Source: an uncultured Eubacteriales bacterium (lineage in GTDB: Bacteria > Bacillota > Clostridia > Christensenellales > Aristaeellaceae). From it: 34,713 nt of DNA. This document shows, piece after piece, positions 1 to 8,000 of this stretch. The notes under the pieces were generated by a model. It was not told where the DNA came from. It ran no database searches and saw only the letters and a list, made by a program, of their open reading frames with translations. How positions within the stretch are numbered: position 1 is the stretch's first letter; each line of letters starts with the position of its first letter. The stretch is taken from positions 1 through 34,713 of the forward strand of contig CADCHI010000055.1 in assembly GCA_902801165.1 (NCBI GenBank). Reading direction: 5' to 3'. Both the position numbers and the translations under genes were made by a program.

Positions 1-58
1 TCCTGTCCCTTTTGTTGCATTGTTATGCGCAGGTTAAATCTCGCCCGCTCCGCCTCTC

Positions 59-76
59 AACCCCTTCGGAGGGGTT
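59..76. other. Short perfect hairpin
   Basis: AACCCCT and AGGGGTT form a 7-bp stem around a TCGG loop, just beyond the stop of the receiver-domain remnant. It could be a leftover terminator, but the minus-strand side has no U-tract; the + side reads into GACTTTTC. Function is uncertain. Confidence 0.35.
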
Positions 77-82
77 GACTTT

Positions 83-261
83 TCATAGTTGGTCTTTCCT
101 TTCATCGGCTTCCCAGATGAGCTCCTCGAGGGTCTCGTACAGCCGGTCCGGCTCCACGGGCTTCGACAAGTGGGCGTCATGCCGACCTGCAGCTCCGCGC
201 GGTTCTTTCCTCTGTAGAACCGCCCCGGCAGGTGCCGGATATCCTGCGCGGCACGTTTGCC
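83..261 (-). pseudogene. Remnant of a response-regulator receiver (REC) domain C-terminus
   Basis: The minus strand encodes DAHLSKPVEPDRLYETLEEL followed by WEADERKDQL and a stop at 85-83. This is the classic end of a REC domain, including the conserved Lys-Pro after beta-5 and helix alpha-5, as found in hybrid histidine kinases. Further upstream a second frame reads KRAAQDIRHLPG, which fits alpha-4, and then NRAELQVGM. The two frames join if one G is restored at about position 178 (ATGAC to ATGGAC). The stretch between alpha-4 and the GMDAHL motif is too short and lacks the usual beta-5/T region, so there is also an internal deletion. Nothing further upstream looks like the phosphoacceptor half. 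The rest of bases 262-420 shows no gene I can support. Confidence 0.6.
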
Positions 262-422
262 CCCGGGGATGCGCCGTGCGGCGGTGGATCCGGAGAAGCG
301 CGTTTCGATGTATCCTTGTCTGTATTATATCAGCGAAGCCAGCCCAAATCAACCGTATGGACAGGTTTACCATTGCGCCAGGCGGGAGCAAGACCGACGC
401 ACCGCGGAGCGGGGGGCGGTCG

Positions 423-451
423 TTGACAACAGCTGGCGGTCATGCTATCAT
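423..451 (+). promoter_or_regulatory. Sigma-70-type promoter for the gene at 560
   Basis: TTGACA (423-428), a 17-nt spacer and TATCAT (446-451), with a TG one base before the -10 (extended -10). It leaves a leader of about 100 nt before the GTG start at 560. Confidence 0.75.
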
Positions 452-559
452 TTATACAATTAAAAAACAAATGGGGGACGTCGGACCGGCGTGGTTTGCA
501 GGGGCATGGCCGCTGTGGATTCAGTTCGCCGGTTTGATGATGGATTGGAGGACGAGAGC

Positions 560-1180
560 GTGATTTCATTTTTGCAGATGAACGTGCGTGCCGGCGAGCT
601 GCTGTTTGAGGACGACTTTCCCACGGGCGGCCTCGAGGACCGCTGGGAGGTCTCTGGCGGGGATTGGCAGGCGCGGGACGGCGTGCTGACGGGGCGGTTT
701 CGCGGCAACGGCGGCGGGCTGATCTACTCCCGCGCGGCGTTTCCTGGCGACATCATGCTGGACTTCACCGGCAGGATGCTCTCGCCCTGCGACAACGACC
801 TGAACTTCACCTTCCGCGCGGACGGCTGGGACTACGCGAACAACGACGCGCACATCGGCTATGTCGGCGGGCTGAACGGCTGGTGGACGAAGTGCGCGGG
901 CCTGGAGCGCTATCCGGGCTGCGACCTGCGGGCGCTGTGCGGCTTCAAGGCCGAGCCGGACCGGGACTACCACATCCAGACGGGCATCGTGGACAACCTG
1001 TGCTTCCTCGCCGTGGACGGTGAGCCGATCCTGGTGCTGTCGGACCCCGACCCCATCGTCGCGCCGGACTGCGCGCGGGTCGGGCTGGGGACCTACTGCT
1101 CCCAGATCGAGTTCAGGCGGCTCCGGGTGTACCGGGCGGTGAAGGAGACCGTCGAGCGCAGCTATACGGCCCGGTTTTGA
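560..1180 (+). CDS. Concanavalin A-like (jelly-roll) domain protein, function unknown
   Basis: A 206-residue protein. I chose the GTG at 560 because GGAGGA lies 7 nt upstream (547-552); the ATG at 491 has no such site. The sequence starts with the FEDDF...G..DRWEVSGGDWQ pattern typical of lectin-like beta-sandwich domains (LamG, DUF1080, DUF1961/YesU-type), then alternates short beta-strand-like stretches rich in Gly, Asp and Trp (GGLNGWW, DGEPILVLSDPDP) and ends IEFRRLRVYR, the usual last strand of such folds. There is no signal peptide and no membrane segment, so it is probably cytoplasmic. In related bacteria such proteins sit near glycan-degrading enzymes, and a GH28-type gene lies about 1.7 kb away. 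Substrate and activity cannot be told from sequence. Confidence 0.8.
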   Translation: MISFLQMNVRAGELLFEDDFPTGGLEDRWEVSGGDWQARDGVLTGRFRGNGGGLIYSRAAFPGDIMLDFTGRMLSPCDNDLNFTFRADGWDYANNDAHIGYVGGLNGWWTKCAGLERYPGCDLRALCGFKAEPDRDYHIQTGIVDNLCFLAVDGEPILVLSDPDPIVAPDCARVGLGTYCSQIEFRRLRVYRAVKETVERSYTARF

Positions 1181-1221
1181 TCGAAAAGATAAAGGGGCAG
1201 TCCCGGATAGGGACCGCCCGT

Positions 1222-1257
1222 AAAGCGCGTCGCTTTGGAAAGAGGCGGCGCGCTTTT
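1222..1257 (+). terminator. Intrinsic terminator
   Basis: AAAGCGCGTCGC (1222-1233) pairs with GCGGCGCGCTTT (1245-1256, one G-U pair) and is followed by a short T-run. A second imperfect hairpin (GGCAGTCCC / GGGACCGCC) precedes it. It ends the transcript of the gene at 560 and lies before the convergent MATE gene. Confidence 0.7.
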
Positions 1258-1331
1258 CATGACCGATGGGTTTGCCCGGGCCCCGGCGGAGCGCTTCGTT
1301 CCGCCGCATCGCCGCCCTTGCCGTGACGGCA

Positions 1332-2681
1332 TCAGGCCAGCTCCTGCATACGCGAACGATAGCAGCGCAGGAAATAGAGCAGCTCCGAGACGCCGGTGAT
1401 CGTCCAGCTGAATATGTAGAGCAGGTACAGCGACAGGATCGTGTGATAGTGGGCGAACACGGTGAACACCCAGGCCACGCGGAACACGCAGGAGCCGAGT
1501 ATGACGATGATCATGGGCACGAGGCTCTTCCCCAGCCCTCGGGAGGCCGCGATGGTGCAGTCCATCAGCGCGGAGAAGGCGTAGGAGCACCCCATGACCC
1601 GCAGGCGGATCAGCCCGGCCTCGGCCACCGCCGCGTCCTTCGTGAACAGCGACAGGAACTGGCGGCCGAGGAGCACCAGCGCGCCGCTCATGACCGCCGC
1701 GATGCCGAAGGACAGCGAGAGGCACAGGATGTAGCTCCTGCGGACGCGGTCCCGCTTGCGCGCGCCGAAGTTGCGGCTCATGAAGCTGGCGCAGGCGGTG
1801 TAGACGGCGGCCATCACGTCGTAGATGAGGGCGTCGGCGTTGGCCGCGGCGGCGTTGCCCTCCACCATCACGGCGTCGAAGGTGTTCACGCCGGCCTGGA
1901 TGAACAGGTTGGCGATGGCGAAGATGGCGTTTTGCAGGCCGGAGGGCACGGAGATGCCCAGCACCTGGCGGCACTTGTCCGGGTGGAGCCGGAGCAGCCT
2001 GCGGTGCAGCCCGTAGGATTCATCGCGGTGGGACAGGGACAGCAGGATCAGCCCGGCGGACACGTACTGGGAGAGGGCCGACGCCAGCGCTACGCCCGCC
2101 TCGGCCATGCCGAAGCCGATGACGAACAGCAGGTTCAGCGCCACGTTCAGCGCCCCGGCGATGGACAGGAACATCAGCGGGCGGCGCGTGTCGCCCGCGG
2201 CGGAGAGCACGCCGTTGCCGAAGTTGAACAGGGCCAGGGCGGGCATGCCCAGCAGGTAGATGCGCAGATAGCGGATCGCGCCGCCCAGCAGCACGTCCTT
2301 CGTGCCAAGAAGCCCCAGCAGCGCCGGCGCGAACGCGAAGCCCAGCGCCAGCAGCAACACACCGGTGAACAGCAGCAGCAGCGCCGAGGTGTGCACCGTC
2401 TCCGACACGTCCCGGTGGCGCTCCGCGCCGAGATAGCGCGCCACGGTCACGTTGACGCCGCTGCCCATGCCGATCATGAAGCCGGTGAACAGCGACACCA
2501 GGATCGTCGTGGACCCCACCGCGCCGAGGGCCTCGGCCCCGGCGAAGCGCCCGACGACGGCGATGTCCGACATGTTGAACAGCACCTGCAGCACGTTGGA
2601 GAGCATCAGCGGCAGGCTGAAGCGCACGATGGATGAAAACAGCGGTCCCTCCGTCAGGGAAAGGCTGCGGGAATTGAACAT
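1332..2681 (-). CDS. MATE family multidrug/cation exporter (1 of 4)
   Basis: A 449-residue inner-membrane transporter of the MATE (NorM/DinF/MepA) family, which exports organic cations or other toxic compounds in exchange for Na+ or H+. Typical features are the N-terminal TEGPLFSSIVRFSLPLMLSN, the helix-1 to helix-2 segment with DIAVVGRFAG and the VGSTT turn, and about 12 hydrophobic helices in two pseudo-symmetric halves (second half begins near the VPSGLQNAIFAIANLFIQ region). The start at 2681 (MFNSRSL) is preferred: GGGAGGA lies 9 nt upstream, and that same site overlaps the first codons of the alternative ATG at 2699. It is monocistronic, convergent with the gene at 560, and has its own promoter. 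The substrate cannot be inferred. Confidence 0.93.
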   Translation of the reverse strand: MFNSRSLSLTEGPLFSSIVRFSLPLMLSNVLQVLFNMSDIAVVGRFAGAEALGAVGSTTILVSLFTGFMIGMGSGVNVTVARYLGAERHRDVSETVHTSALLLLFTGVLLLALGFAFAPALLGLLGTKDVLLGGAIRYLRIYLLGMPALALFNFGNGVLSAAGDTRRPLMFLSIAGALNVALNLLFVIGFGMAEAGVALASALSQYVSAGLILLSLSHRDESYGLHRRLLRLHPDKCRQVLGISVPSGLQNAIFAIANLFIQAGVNTFDAVMVEGNAAAANADALIYDVMAAVYTACASFMSRNFGARKRDRVRRSYILCLSLSFGIAAVMSGALVLLGRQFLSLFTKDAAVAEAGLIRLRVMGCSYAFSALMDCTIAASRGLGKSLVPMIIVILGSCVFRVAWVFTVFAHYHTILSLYLLYIFSWTITGVSELLYFLRCYRSRMQELA

Positions 2682-2710
2682 AGCGGCGATTCCTCCCATT
2701 CCAAGGCACT

Positions 2711-2738
2711 ATTATAGCCCCTGTCGGCAGGAACGCAA
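2711..2738 (-). promoter_or_regulatory. Promoter for MATE gene 1
   Basis: On the minus strand TTGCGT (2738-2733), a 16-nt spacer and a perfect TATAAT (2716-2711). The -10 is 29 nt upstream of the chosen start at 2681, which fits a short leader and favours that start. Confidence 0.65.
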
Positions 2739-2873
2739 CCCGATTCCGTTTAAATGTTGGGTACGATAAAATGATTGTCGGCGCGTCCCTGAACGCTTCG
2801 CTAAGCCTGCGGCAACAGAACCCGCCGACCCGGAAAACGTTCCGTTTTCTTGATTATGCAGAATTATAAACAC

Positions 2874-2911
2874 ACTCCCGCGGGCGGCGCGGCAGGCCGG
2901 CCTGCGGGAGT
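2874..2911 (-). terminator. Intrinsic terminator after the GH28-type gene
   Basis: ACTCCCGC (2874-2881) and GCGGGAGT (2904-2911) form an 8-bp stem enclosing a second palindrome, GCAGGCCGGCCTGC. Read on the minus strand it is followed by GTGTTTATAATT, a moderate U-rich tail. Confidence 0.55.
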
Positions 2912-2924
2912 GGGACGCGCGGCG

Positions 2925-4241
2925 TCAGGAGATCACCGTGTTGTCGTCGGTCAGCGTGGTGACGCTGTCCGGGAAGTCGATGGTCTGCTTGGGGGTGACC
3001 CGGATGCGCTCTGTGCGGAGGTTCTCCACCGCCTCCTGGCGCAGTTCGGCGTTGGCGGCGACGATGTCCAGGCCCTCGAGGACGAAGTCCTTCAGGTGAT
3101 AGTGGGCCTCGTCCGCCCGGACGTTGAAGAAGGTGTCGCACTCGAACCGGCAATTCCTGACGGTGACGTGCTCGCAGGCGGAGAGGGGCATGTCCTCCCG
3201 GCCCTGGCGGTCGTAGAACTGGGACCAGGGATTGATGTTGATGAAGTTCGCGGCCTTTCCGCGGATGTTCTCCACCAGCACGTGCTCGTAGCGCTGGGGG
3301 GTGTCCGGGCGCAGCTTCATCCAAAGCAGGTTGTAGCCCGTGCCCACCTCGATGTTGCGGAACACCACGTTGCGGGTGTGGATGTTCTCGGAGCCGAAGG
3401 TCAGGCAGCCGTGGCAGAAGCCGTAGACGCAGTCCTCGATCACGATGTTCTCGTTCGCGCCGTTCTCCGGCTGCTCGTCCGCCCAGGCGCCCTTGCCGCC
3501 CTTGAGGGCCACGGCGTCGTCGTTGACGGCCATGGTGCAGCCCTTCACCAGCACGTCCGTGCAGGCGTCGATGTCGATGGCGTCCGAGCTGGGCGCGCCG
3601 ATCGGCTCGTGGGGCGAAAGGATGCGGCAGCCGACGTACTTCACCCGGCGGCACTTGTACAGGTGGTTGGTCCAGAAGGGCGCGTTTTGCAGCGTCACGC
3701 CGGTCACCAGCACGTTCTTGCAGCGGGCGATGTACACCAGCCGGGGGCGCTGGGTGTCCTTGTTGGTGCACTGGGGGTTCCAGGCGCGGCGCAGCCAGAA
3801 GTCCTGCCAGTACCTGAGGCCGTTGCCGTCGATGACGCCTTCGCCGGCGATGGTGAAGCCGTCGAGGCCCTCCGCGTTGATCAGCGCCGGGAAATACAGG
3901 CAGTTCTGCCCCTCGATGCGGGTCTGGCACAGGGGGAAGTCGCGGATGTCGTCGCTGCCCATCAGCGTCGCCCCGGCGCAGAGGTACAGGTGGACGCCCT
4001 GCCGGAAGCGCAGCGCGCCGGAGAGGAACGTGCCCGCCGTCACCACGATCACGCCGCCGCCCTCCGCCGCGGCCCGGTCGATCAGGGCCTGGATCGCCGC
4101 CGTCTGGAGCGAGCCGTCTTCCGGAATGCCCCATGCGTCAAAGCGGTATGGCCTGCCCAGGGCGTCGAGGGTGACCTTCGGGATCTCGGAAAACCAGGGG
4201 TCCATGGCGCTGCCGTCCGGAAAGAATCGGCTGTTTTCCAT
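2925..4241 (-). CDS. Glycoside hydrolase family 28-type protein (polygalacturonase-like), intracellular
   Basis: A 438-residue right-handed parallel beta-helix protein. Motifs in order: the N-terminal GGGVIVVTAGTFLSGAL and GVHLYLCAGATLMGS (start of the helix, common to GH28), SSDAIDID at 218-225 (where canonical enzymes have N-T/P-D-G-x-D), NDDAVALKGG at 240-249 (the paired catalytic Asp) and GFCHGCLTFGSE at 274-285 (the GHG motif). The two catalytic Asp and the His are kept, but the flanking residues differ from classic polygalacturonases, so the substrate may be another uronide-containing or rhamnose-containing oligosaccharide. There is no signal peptide, suggesting cytoplasmic breakdown of imported oligosaccharides. 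The start at 4241 (MENSRFF) follows AAGGGAG at 11 nt; the longer upstream reading runs through the promoter. It is divergent from the DUF89 gene. Confidence 0.88.
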   Translation of the reverse strand: MENSRFFPDGSAMDPWFSEIPKVTLDALGRPYRFDAWGIPEDGSLQTAAIQALIDRAAAEGGGVIVVTAGTFLSGALRFRQGVHLYLCAGATLMGSDDIRDFPLCQTRIEGQNCLYFPALINAEGLDGFTIAGEGVIDGNGLRYWQDFWLRRAWNPQCTNKDTQRPRLVYIARCKNVLVTGVTLQNAPFWTNHLYKCRRVKYVGCRILSPHEPIGAPSSDAIDIDACTDVLVKGCTMAVNDDAVALKGGKGAWADEQPENGANENIVIEDCVYGFCHGCLTFGSENIHTRNVVFRNIEVGTGYNLLWMKLRPDTPQRYEHVLVENIRGKAANFININPWSQFYDRQGREDMPLSACEHVTVRNCRFECDTFFNVRADEAHYHLKDFVLEGLDIVAANAELRQEAVENLRTERIRVTPKQTIDFPDSVTTLTDDNTVIS

Positions 4242-4299
4242 TGCGTATCGTGCTCCCTTCTCGGGTCGAATCGTTTTGTGGTGCGCTTGTCTTACCGCC

Positions 4300-4328
4300 A
4301 TTGTACCACAGCCTTCGCCTTTTACCAA
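4300..4328 (-). promoter_or_regulatory. Promoter for the GH28-type gene
   Basis: On the minus strand TTGGTA (4328-4323), 17-nt spacer, TACAAT (4305-4300) with an extended TG element. It lies 59 nt upstream of the start at 4241. Confidence 0.6.
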
Positions 4329-4392
4329 GCCCCGGCGACAGGGGGGAAGTACTGGCCTTCTGTTATTTTTTGAAACGGGCCGCGCCGGTCGC

Positions 4393-4421
4393 TTTACAGA
4401 TAATGCCCGCCACAGTATAAT
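4393..4421 (+). promoter_or_regulatory. Promoter for the DUF89-recF unit
   Basis: TTTACA (4393-4398), 17-nt spacer, TATAAT (4416-4421), 58 nt before the ATG at 4480. It is back-to-back with the GH28 promoter, about 65 bp apart. Confidence 0.75.
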
Positions 4422-4479
4422 CAAGGAAATGCAATGGGGACGCCTCCGCGAAGAGGACCCCGGATGACGAGGACATGCG

Positions 4480-5322
4480 ATGAGACTGAACGAGGGCTGC
4501 GCGAAGTGCCTGATGGACAAGCAGCGGGAAAAGTGCGCGGACGAGGAGTACCTTTCGGAGGTCCGGCAGCTGCTGGAGAACCGGCGGGAGGACGACTGCT
4601 CGCCCTACATGGTGTATCTCTTCAACGAGGCCTATGCCCGGCGCTTCGGCCCGGGGAAGGACTACGGCGCGATCAAGCGGCAGTACAACGACCTGGTGCT
4701 GGGCATGGAGGCGCGGCTGCGCGACAGGCTCCGCGCCGAGGCGGACCCCCTGGCGGCGTCGCTGGCGCTGGCGCGGATTGGGAACTACATAGACTTCGGC
4801 GCACTGGAATCCGTGGACGCGGAGACCTTCCTGTCGCTGTTTGAGGACCTGTCCCTGGGCGAGGGGGACAGAGCGGCCTACGCCTCCTTCCTGCGGGCCT
4901 GCGCCGCCGGGAAGCGCTTTTTGCTGATCTGCGACAACTGCGGGGAGATCGCCCTGGACAAGCTGTTCCTGGAGCAGCTGCACGCCCGCTTTCCCGCGCT
5001 GGAGCTGACGGCGATGGTCCGGGGCGGCGACGTGCTGAACGACGCCACCGCGGAGGACGCCGAATACGTGGGCATCGACCGGCTGGCCCGGGTCGTCTCC
5101 AACGGCCTGCCCATTCCGGGCACGGTGGTCAAGGCCCTCTCGCCCGAGGCGCGGGAAGCGCTGGACGGGGCGGACGTGATCCTGGCCAAGGGCCAGGGCA
5201 ACTATGAGTCGCTGTCCGGACAGGGGCGGCGCGTGTTCTACGCGTTTTTATGCAAGTGCGCGCTGTTTACGACGCGCTTCAAGGTGCCGAAGCTGACGGG
5301 CATGCTGGTGGAAGAAGAATGA
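4480..5322 (+). CDS. DUF89 / ARMT1-like damage-control phosphatase
   Basis: A 280-residue member of the DUF89 metal-dependent phosphatases, which remove phosphate from harmful or side-product phosphometabolites. The N-terminus has CxxC at residues 7-10 and further Cys at 19 and 40, as in the prokaryotic subfamily with N-terminal cysteines. The metal/phosphate-binding core is visible: GNYID (101-105), DNCGE (152-156; usually DN.GE), RGGDVLNDAT (181-190) and KGQGNYE (237-243). Length is normal. The ATG follows GAGGAC at 5 nt. The gene precedes recF by 33 nt and probably shares its transcript. The actual substrate is not known from sequence. Confidence 0.9.
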   Translation: MRLNEGCAKCLMDKQREKCADEEYLSEVRQLLENRREDDCSPYMVYLFNEAYARRFGPGKDYGAIKRQYNDLVLGMEARLRDRLRAEADPLAASLALARIGNYIDFGALESVDAETFLSLFEDLSLGEGDRAAYASFLRACAAGKRFLLICDNCGEIALDKLFLEQLHARFPALELTAMVRGGDVLNDATAEDAEYVGIDRLARVVSNGLPIPGTVVKALSPEAREALDGADVILAKGQGNYESLSGQGRRVFYAFLCKCALFTTRFKVPKLTGMLVEEE

Positions 5323-5355
5323 CAGCGTTCAAGCGGACGTGAAGGTGGCTGGACT

Positions 5356-6444
5356 ATGATCATCACCCGGGCACAACTGAACAACTATCGCAGCTATGCC
5401 TCCTGCGAGCTCGCGCCCTGCGAGGGCGTGAACGTGCTGCTGGGGGACAACGGTCAGGGCAAGACCAACGTGCTGGAGGCGCTGTACGTGTGCTGCACGG
5501 GGCGCTCCCACCGCACCCGGCAGGACCGGGAGCTGATCCGCTGGGGCGAGGACTTCGCCTCGGTGAAGGTGGAGGCCCAGCGCCGGGACGGTTCCCACGA
5601 GGTGGAGATCCTGATGCCTGCGATGGGACGGCGCAGGATCAAGATCGCCGGCCAGGAGATCTCCCGCTCCGGCGAACTGATGGGCCACGTCACCGGCGTG
5701 CTGTTCTCCCCGGAGGACCTGCGGACCGTGAAGGACGGCCCCGCCGAGCGACGACGCTTCGTGGACATGGCCCTGTCGCAGATCAAGCCCGCCTACTACT
5801 ACGCCCTGCAGCGCTACGCCCGGGCGCTGAAGCAGCGCAACGAAGCGCTGAAGGCCGTCGCCGCCCAGCCCGCCTTCATGGCCACGCTGGACGCCTGGGA
5901 CGAGCAGCTGGCCACGGCGGGCGCGGAGCTGATGCGGCACCGCAGGGCCTACGTGGAGCAGCTGAGCCGCACGGCCTCGGAGACCCACAGGGACATCGCC
6001 GACGGGCGGGAGAAGCTGGAGATCCGCTACCTGCCCAGCGTGACCATGGGGGACGACGCGCAGTCCAACCTGGAGGCGCTGTTCGGCGCCCGGGAGAACG
6101 ACGTCCGCCGGATGACCACCACCGTGGGCGCCCATAGGGACGACGTGCAGATTCTGGTGGAGGGCCGGGACGTGCGGGCCTTCGGCTCCCAGGGACAGCA
6201 GCGCACCGCGGCGCTGTCCATGCGGCTGTCCGAGCTGGACGTGATGCGGGAGCAGCTGGGCGAGTGGCCCATGCTGATGCTGGACGACGTGATGAGCGAG
6301 CTGGACCCCGGCCGCCGCCGCCAGCTGGTCAGCCATCTGAAGGGCATACAGACCTTCATCACCTGCACCGACGCCGAGGACCTGGCCGGAGCCGAGGTGG
6401 GAAGGACCTGGCGGGTGGAGAACGGGGCGCTGAGAGAGGCTTGA
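5356..6444 (+). CDS. recF: DNA replication and repair protein RecF
   Basis: A 362-residue SMC-like ATPase that loads or stabilises RecA at single-strand gaps together with RecO and RecR. Walker A is GDNGQGKTN (30-38), followed by the RecF-typical VLEALYVCCTGRSHRT. Other conserved parts are VLFSPEDLRTVKDGPAERRR (114 onward), VGAHRDD (257-263), the ABC signature FGSQGQQRTAALSMRLSE (276-293) and Walker B MLMLDDVMSELD (306-317). Length is normal and all nucleotide-binding residues are present. The site AAGGTGG lies 7 nt before the ATG. In most bacteria recF lies in the dnaA-dnaN-recF-gyrB cluster; here it is alone behind a DUF89 gene and is followed by a terminator. Confidence 0.96.
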   Translation: MIITRAQLNNYRSYASCELAPCEGVNVLLGDNGQGKTNVLEALYVCCTGRSHRTRQDRELIRWGEDFASVKVEAQRRDGSHEVEILMPAMGRRRIKIAGQEISRSGELMGHVTGVLFSPEDLRTVKDGPAERRRFVDMALSQIKPAYYYALQRYARALKQRNEALKAVAAQPAFMATLDAWDEQLATAGAELMRHRRAYVEQLSRTASETHRDIADGREKLEIRYLPSVTMGDDAQSNLEALFGARENDVRRMTTTVGAHRDDVQILVEGRDVRAFGSQGQQRTAALSMRLSELDVMREQLGEWPMLMLDDVMSELDPGRRRQLVSHLKGIQTFITCTDAEDLAGAEVGRTWRVENGALREA

Positions 6445-6463
6445 CAAGAAGGGCCAATAAAGT

Positions 6464-6496
6464 GAAGGCGGGATCGGTAAATCCGGTCCTGCCTTC
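6464..6496 (+). terminator. Intrinsic terminator after recF
   Basis: GAAGGCGGGATCGG pairs along 14 bp with CCGGTCCTGCCTTC (two G-U pairs) around a TAAAT loop, followed by GATTTG and, 14 nt later, a T6 run. The following bases 6500-6649 contain no gene I can support and also serve as the convergent end of the minus-strand cluster. Confidence 0.7.
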
Positions 6497-6649
6497 GATT
6501 TGTACAGGTGCTTTTTTGTCGAACGGTGGCTGTGATCCGCATTCCTCGTCAGCCGCGCCTACGATCTGTCTGACCACTGCCCTCGCGGAAATGGCCGCCG
6601 AAGGTGCTTTGGCCATTCCGGCAACGGGAGACGCTCAAACGCCAGTATT

Positions 6650-7081
6650 TCAGCTTATCAATGCCACCAGGGCAGCTATAACGAGCTCTGCCACGAGCAT
6701 CACGCCGAGGACCTTCGTGACATAGGACGCTCTATCGTTCTCCTCCACAAAAAACAAATCCGGCTTGTCCGCGCGATAGTGGACGATGACTCGCTGCCCC
6801 ACATAAAAATCTCTGGGCTTCAACACATAACAGACCTCCGGGCCCTCCGTGCCCCCTGATTCCGTATCAAAGCGGACCCTGAGCCGGTGCCTCAATACAT
6901 CCTTGGAGAAAAATCGGGTCATCTCCGCGTCGATGCCGATGATCTCGCCCGAGGCACGTCCCTTGAACTTGGCTCGGAAGATCGCCAAATAGATCAAATG
7001 AAAAAACAGCGCCAAGCCGAGCAACGCCGCCGTCGCAAGGGATAGAAAGATCACCTGTTTTCCCGTCAAAAAATCAAACAC
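6650..7081 (-). CDS. Small membrane protein, DUF3592-like
   Basis: A 143-residue protein with one N-terminal transmembrane helix (about residues 10-34), an extracytoplasmic or cytosolic beta-rich domain of about 75 residues, and a second helix at the C-terminus (about 120-142). The middle contains VRFDTESGGTEGPEVCYVL and DFYVGQRVIVHYRADKPDLFF, the V.Y.V......Y.VG..V.V.Y...P pattern of DUF3592. The start is GTG at 7081, supported by ACGGAGG 8 nt upstream. It lies 48 nt downstream of the racemase gene and may be the last gene of the importer cluster. Function of the family is not established. Confidence 0.8.
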   Translation of the reverse strand: MFDFLTGKQVIFLSLATAALLGLALFFHLIYLAIFRAKFKGRASGEIIGIDAEMTRFFSKDVLRHRLRVRFDTESGGTEGPEVCYVLKPRDFYVGQRVIVHYRADKPDLFFVEENDRASYVTKVLGVMLVAELVIAALVALIS

Positions 7082-7129
7082 TGCTTCTGCCTCCGTTTTC
7101 AGTCAGGGATAGCCGTGCGCAAGCCCCCT

Positions 7130-7948
7130 TTATTCCTCTATCTCCACGCGGCCCTCTTCCAGCAGCGCGACCTTGCCGGTGATGGTCAGTGCGGACAGCG
7201 CGCCGCTGGCGTCCAGCCGAGCCCGCGCGGTGATGGTGCCCCCGGGTTGGCGGATGCCGACCTCGCGGTCCCGTCCGTCCCGGACGGCCAGCCAGCCGCC
7301 CACCGCGGCGGAGCCGCTGCCGCAGCCGTGTTCCCGCACCAGCGTGCCCGCGCTGGGCACGTAGACCAGCGGGTCGATGGCGGACGCGGCCTCGTCCCAG
7401 AGCAGCGCGCCCAGGGCGTCCGCGGCGATCTGCCGGTTCCACTCCGGCAGGCGGCGGCGCAGCTGGGCCTCGTCCAGCCCCACGCTTGCGGGGAGGAGCA
7501 GGTGGGTGATGCCGGGCATCTCCACGGCGGGAACCGCCATGCTGCCGCCGTCCACGGGAACCTCGCGCAGCCCCAGCCGCGTGGGCAGGGGCATCTGCAC
7601 GGTGCCAATCCAGCCTTCCGCCTCCCGCCGGATGCGGCAGGGGACGGGGGCTTCGCAGCCGGAGACCTCGATGACCGGCTCCGAGACCGCGCCGGGGGCA
7701 AGCCCCGCTTCGCGGCACAGCACCGCGCCAAGGGACATGGAGGCGTTGCCGCAGAACTCGCCGCCCATCATTTGCAGGCGCGCGGCTGCGCGGGGGTCGG
7801 CAGCGGGCTCCACATAGCCCACCTGCTCGCCGCCCACGGCCTCCAGCAGCCTGGCCGCGACGGCGGCCTGCCTGTCGCGGGGAACGGGGCTTGTGACCAG
7901 CAGCGTGATGTTGCCCGTGGGGCTGAGCTTGATGTAGTCGATCGTCAT
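7130..7948 (-). CDS. CntK/DapF-superfamily amino-acid racemase
   Basis: A 272-residue PLP-independent racemase/epimerase of the diaminopimelate-epimerase fold. The two catalytic cysteines are visible in MGGEFCGNAS (Cys66) and HGCGSGSAAVGG (Cys209). The N-terminus reads IKLSPTGNITLLV and not the GxGNDF signature of true DapF; together with EQVGYVEP, VSGC, DPLVYVP and QPGGTI this matches, from memory, the CntK histidine racemase of staphylopine synthesis better than DapF. The gene is directly downstream (52 nt) of an amino-acid ABC transporter ATPase gene, so a role in converting the imported amino acid is likely. No nicotianamine-like synthase or opine dehydrogenase gene is present nearby. The ATG has GAGG 6 nt upstream. 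Substrate is inferred, not shown. Confidence 0.88.
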   Translation of the reverse strand: MTIDYIKLSPTGNITLLVTSPVPRDRQAAVAARLLEAVGGEQVGYVEPAADPRAAARLQMMGGEFCGNASMSLGAVLCREAGLAPGAVSEPVIEVSGCEAPVPCRIRREAEGWIGTVQMPLPTRLGLREVPVDGGSMAVPAVEMPGITHLLLPASVGLDEAQLRRRLPEWNRQIAADALGALLWDEAASAIDPLVYVPSAGTLVREHGCGSGSAAVGGWLAVRDGRDREVGIRQPGGTITARARLDASGALSALTITGKVALLEEGRVEIEE

Positions 7949-8000
7949 GGCGTGCCTCGCGTGGTTTTCCCGCTGAGAGGCGGGAGGATGGGTTGCGCCG

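Noticed and set aside
2785-2830. CTAAGCCTGCGG shared with the MITE interior (about 18580)
   Set aside because: Only 12 bases match and no terminal repeats occur near 2790, so a second MITE copy is not supported.
2850-4373. A 507-codon + strand ORF opposite the GH28-type gene
   Set aside because: Shadow frame of a gene with clear GH28 motifs; no ribosome-binding site and biased composition.
4480-6500. Replication origin near recF
   Set aside because: No cluster of TTATCCACA-like DnaA boxes, no AT-rich unwinding region, and no dnaA or dnaN gene.
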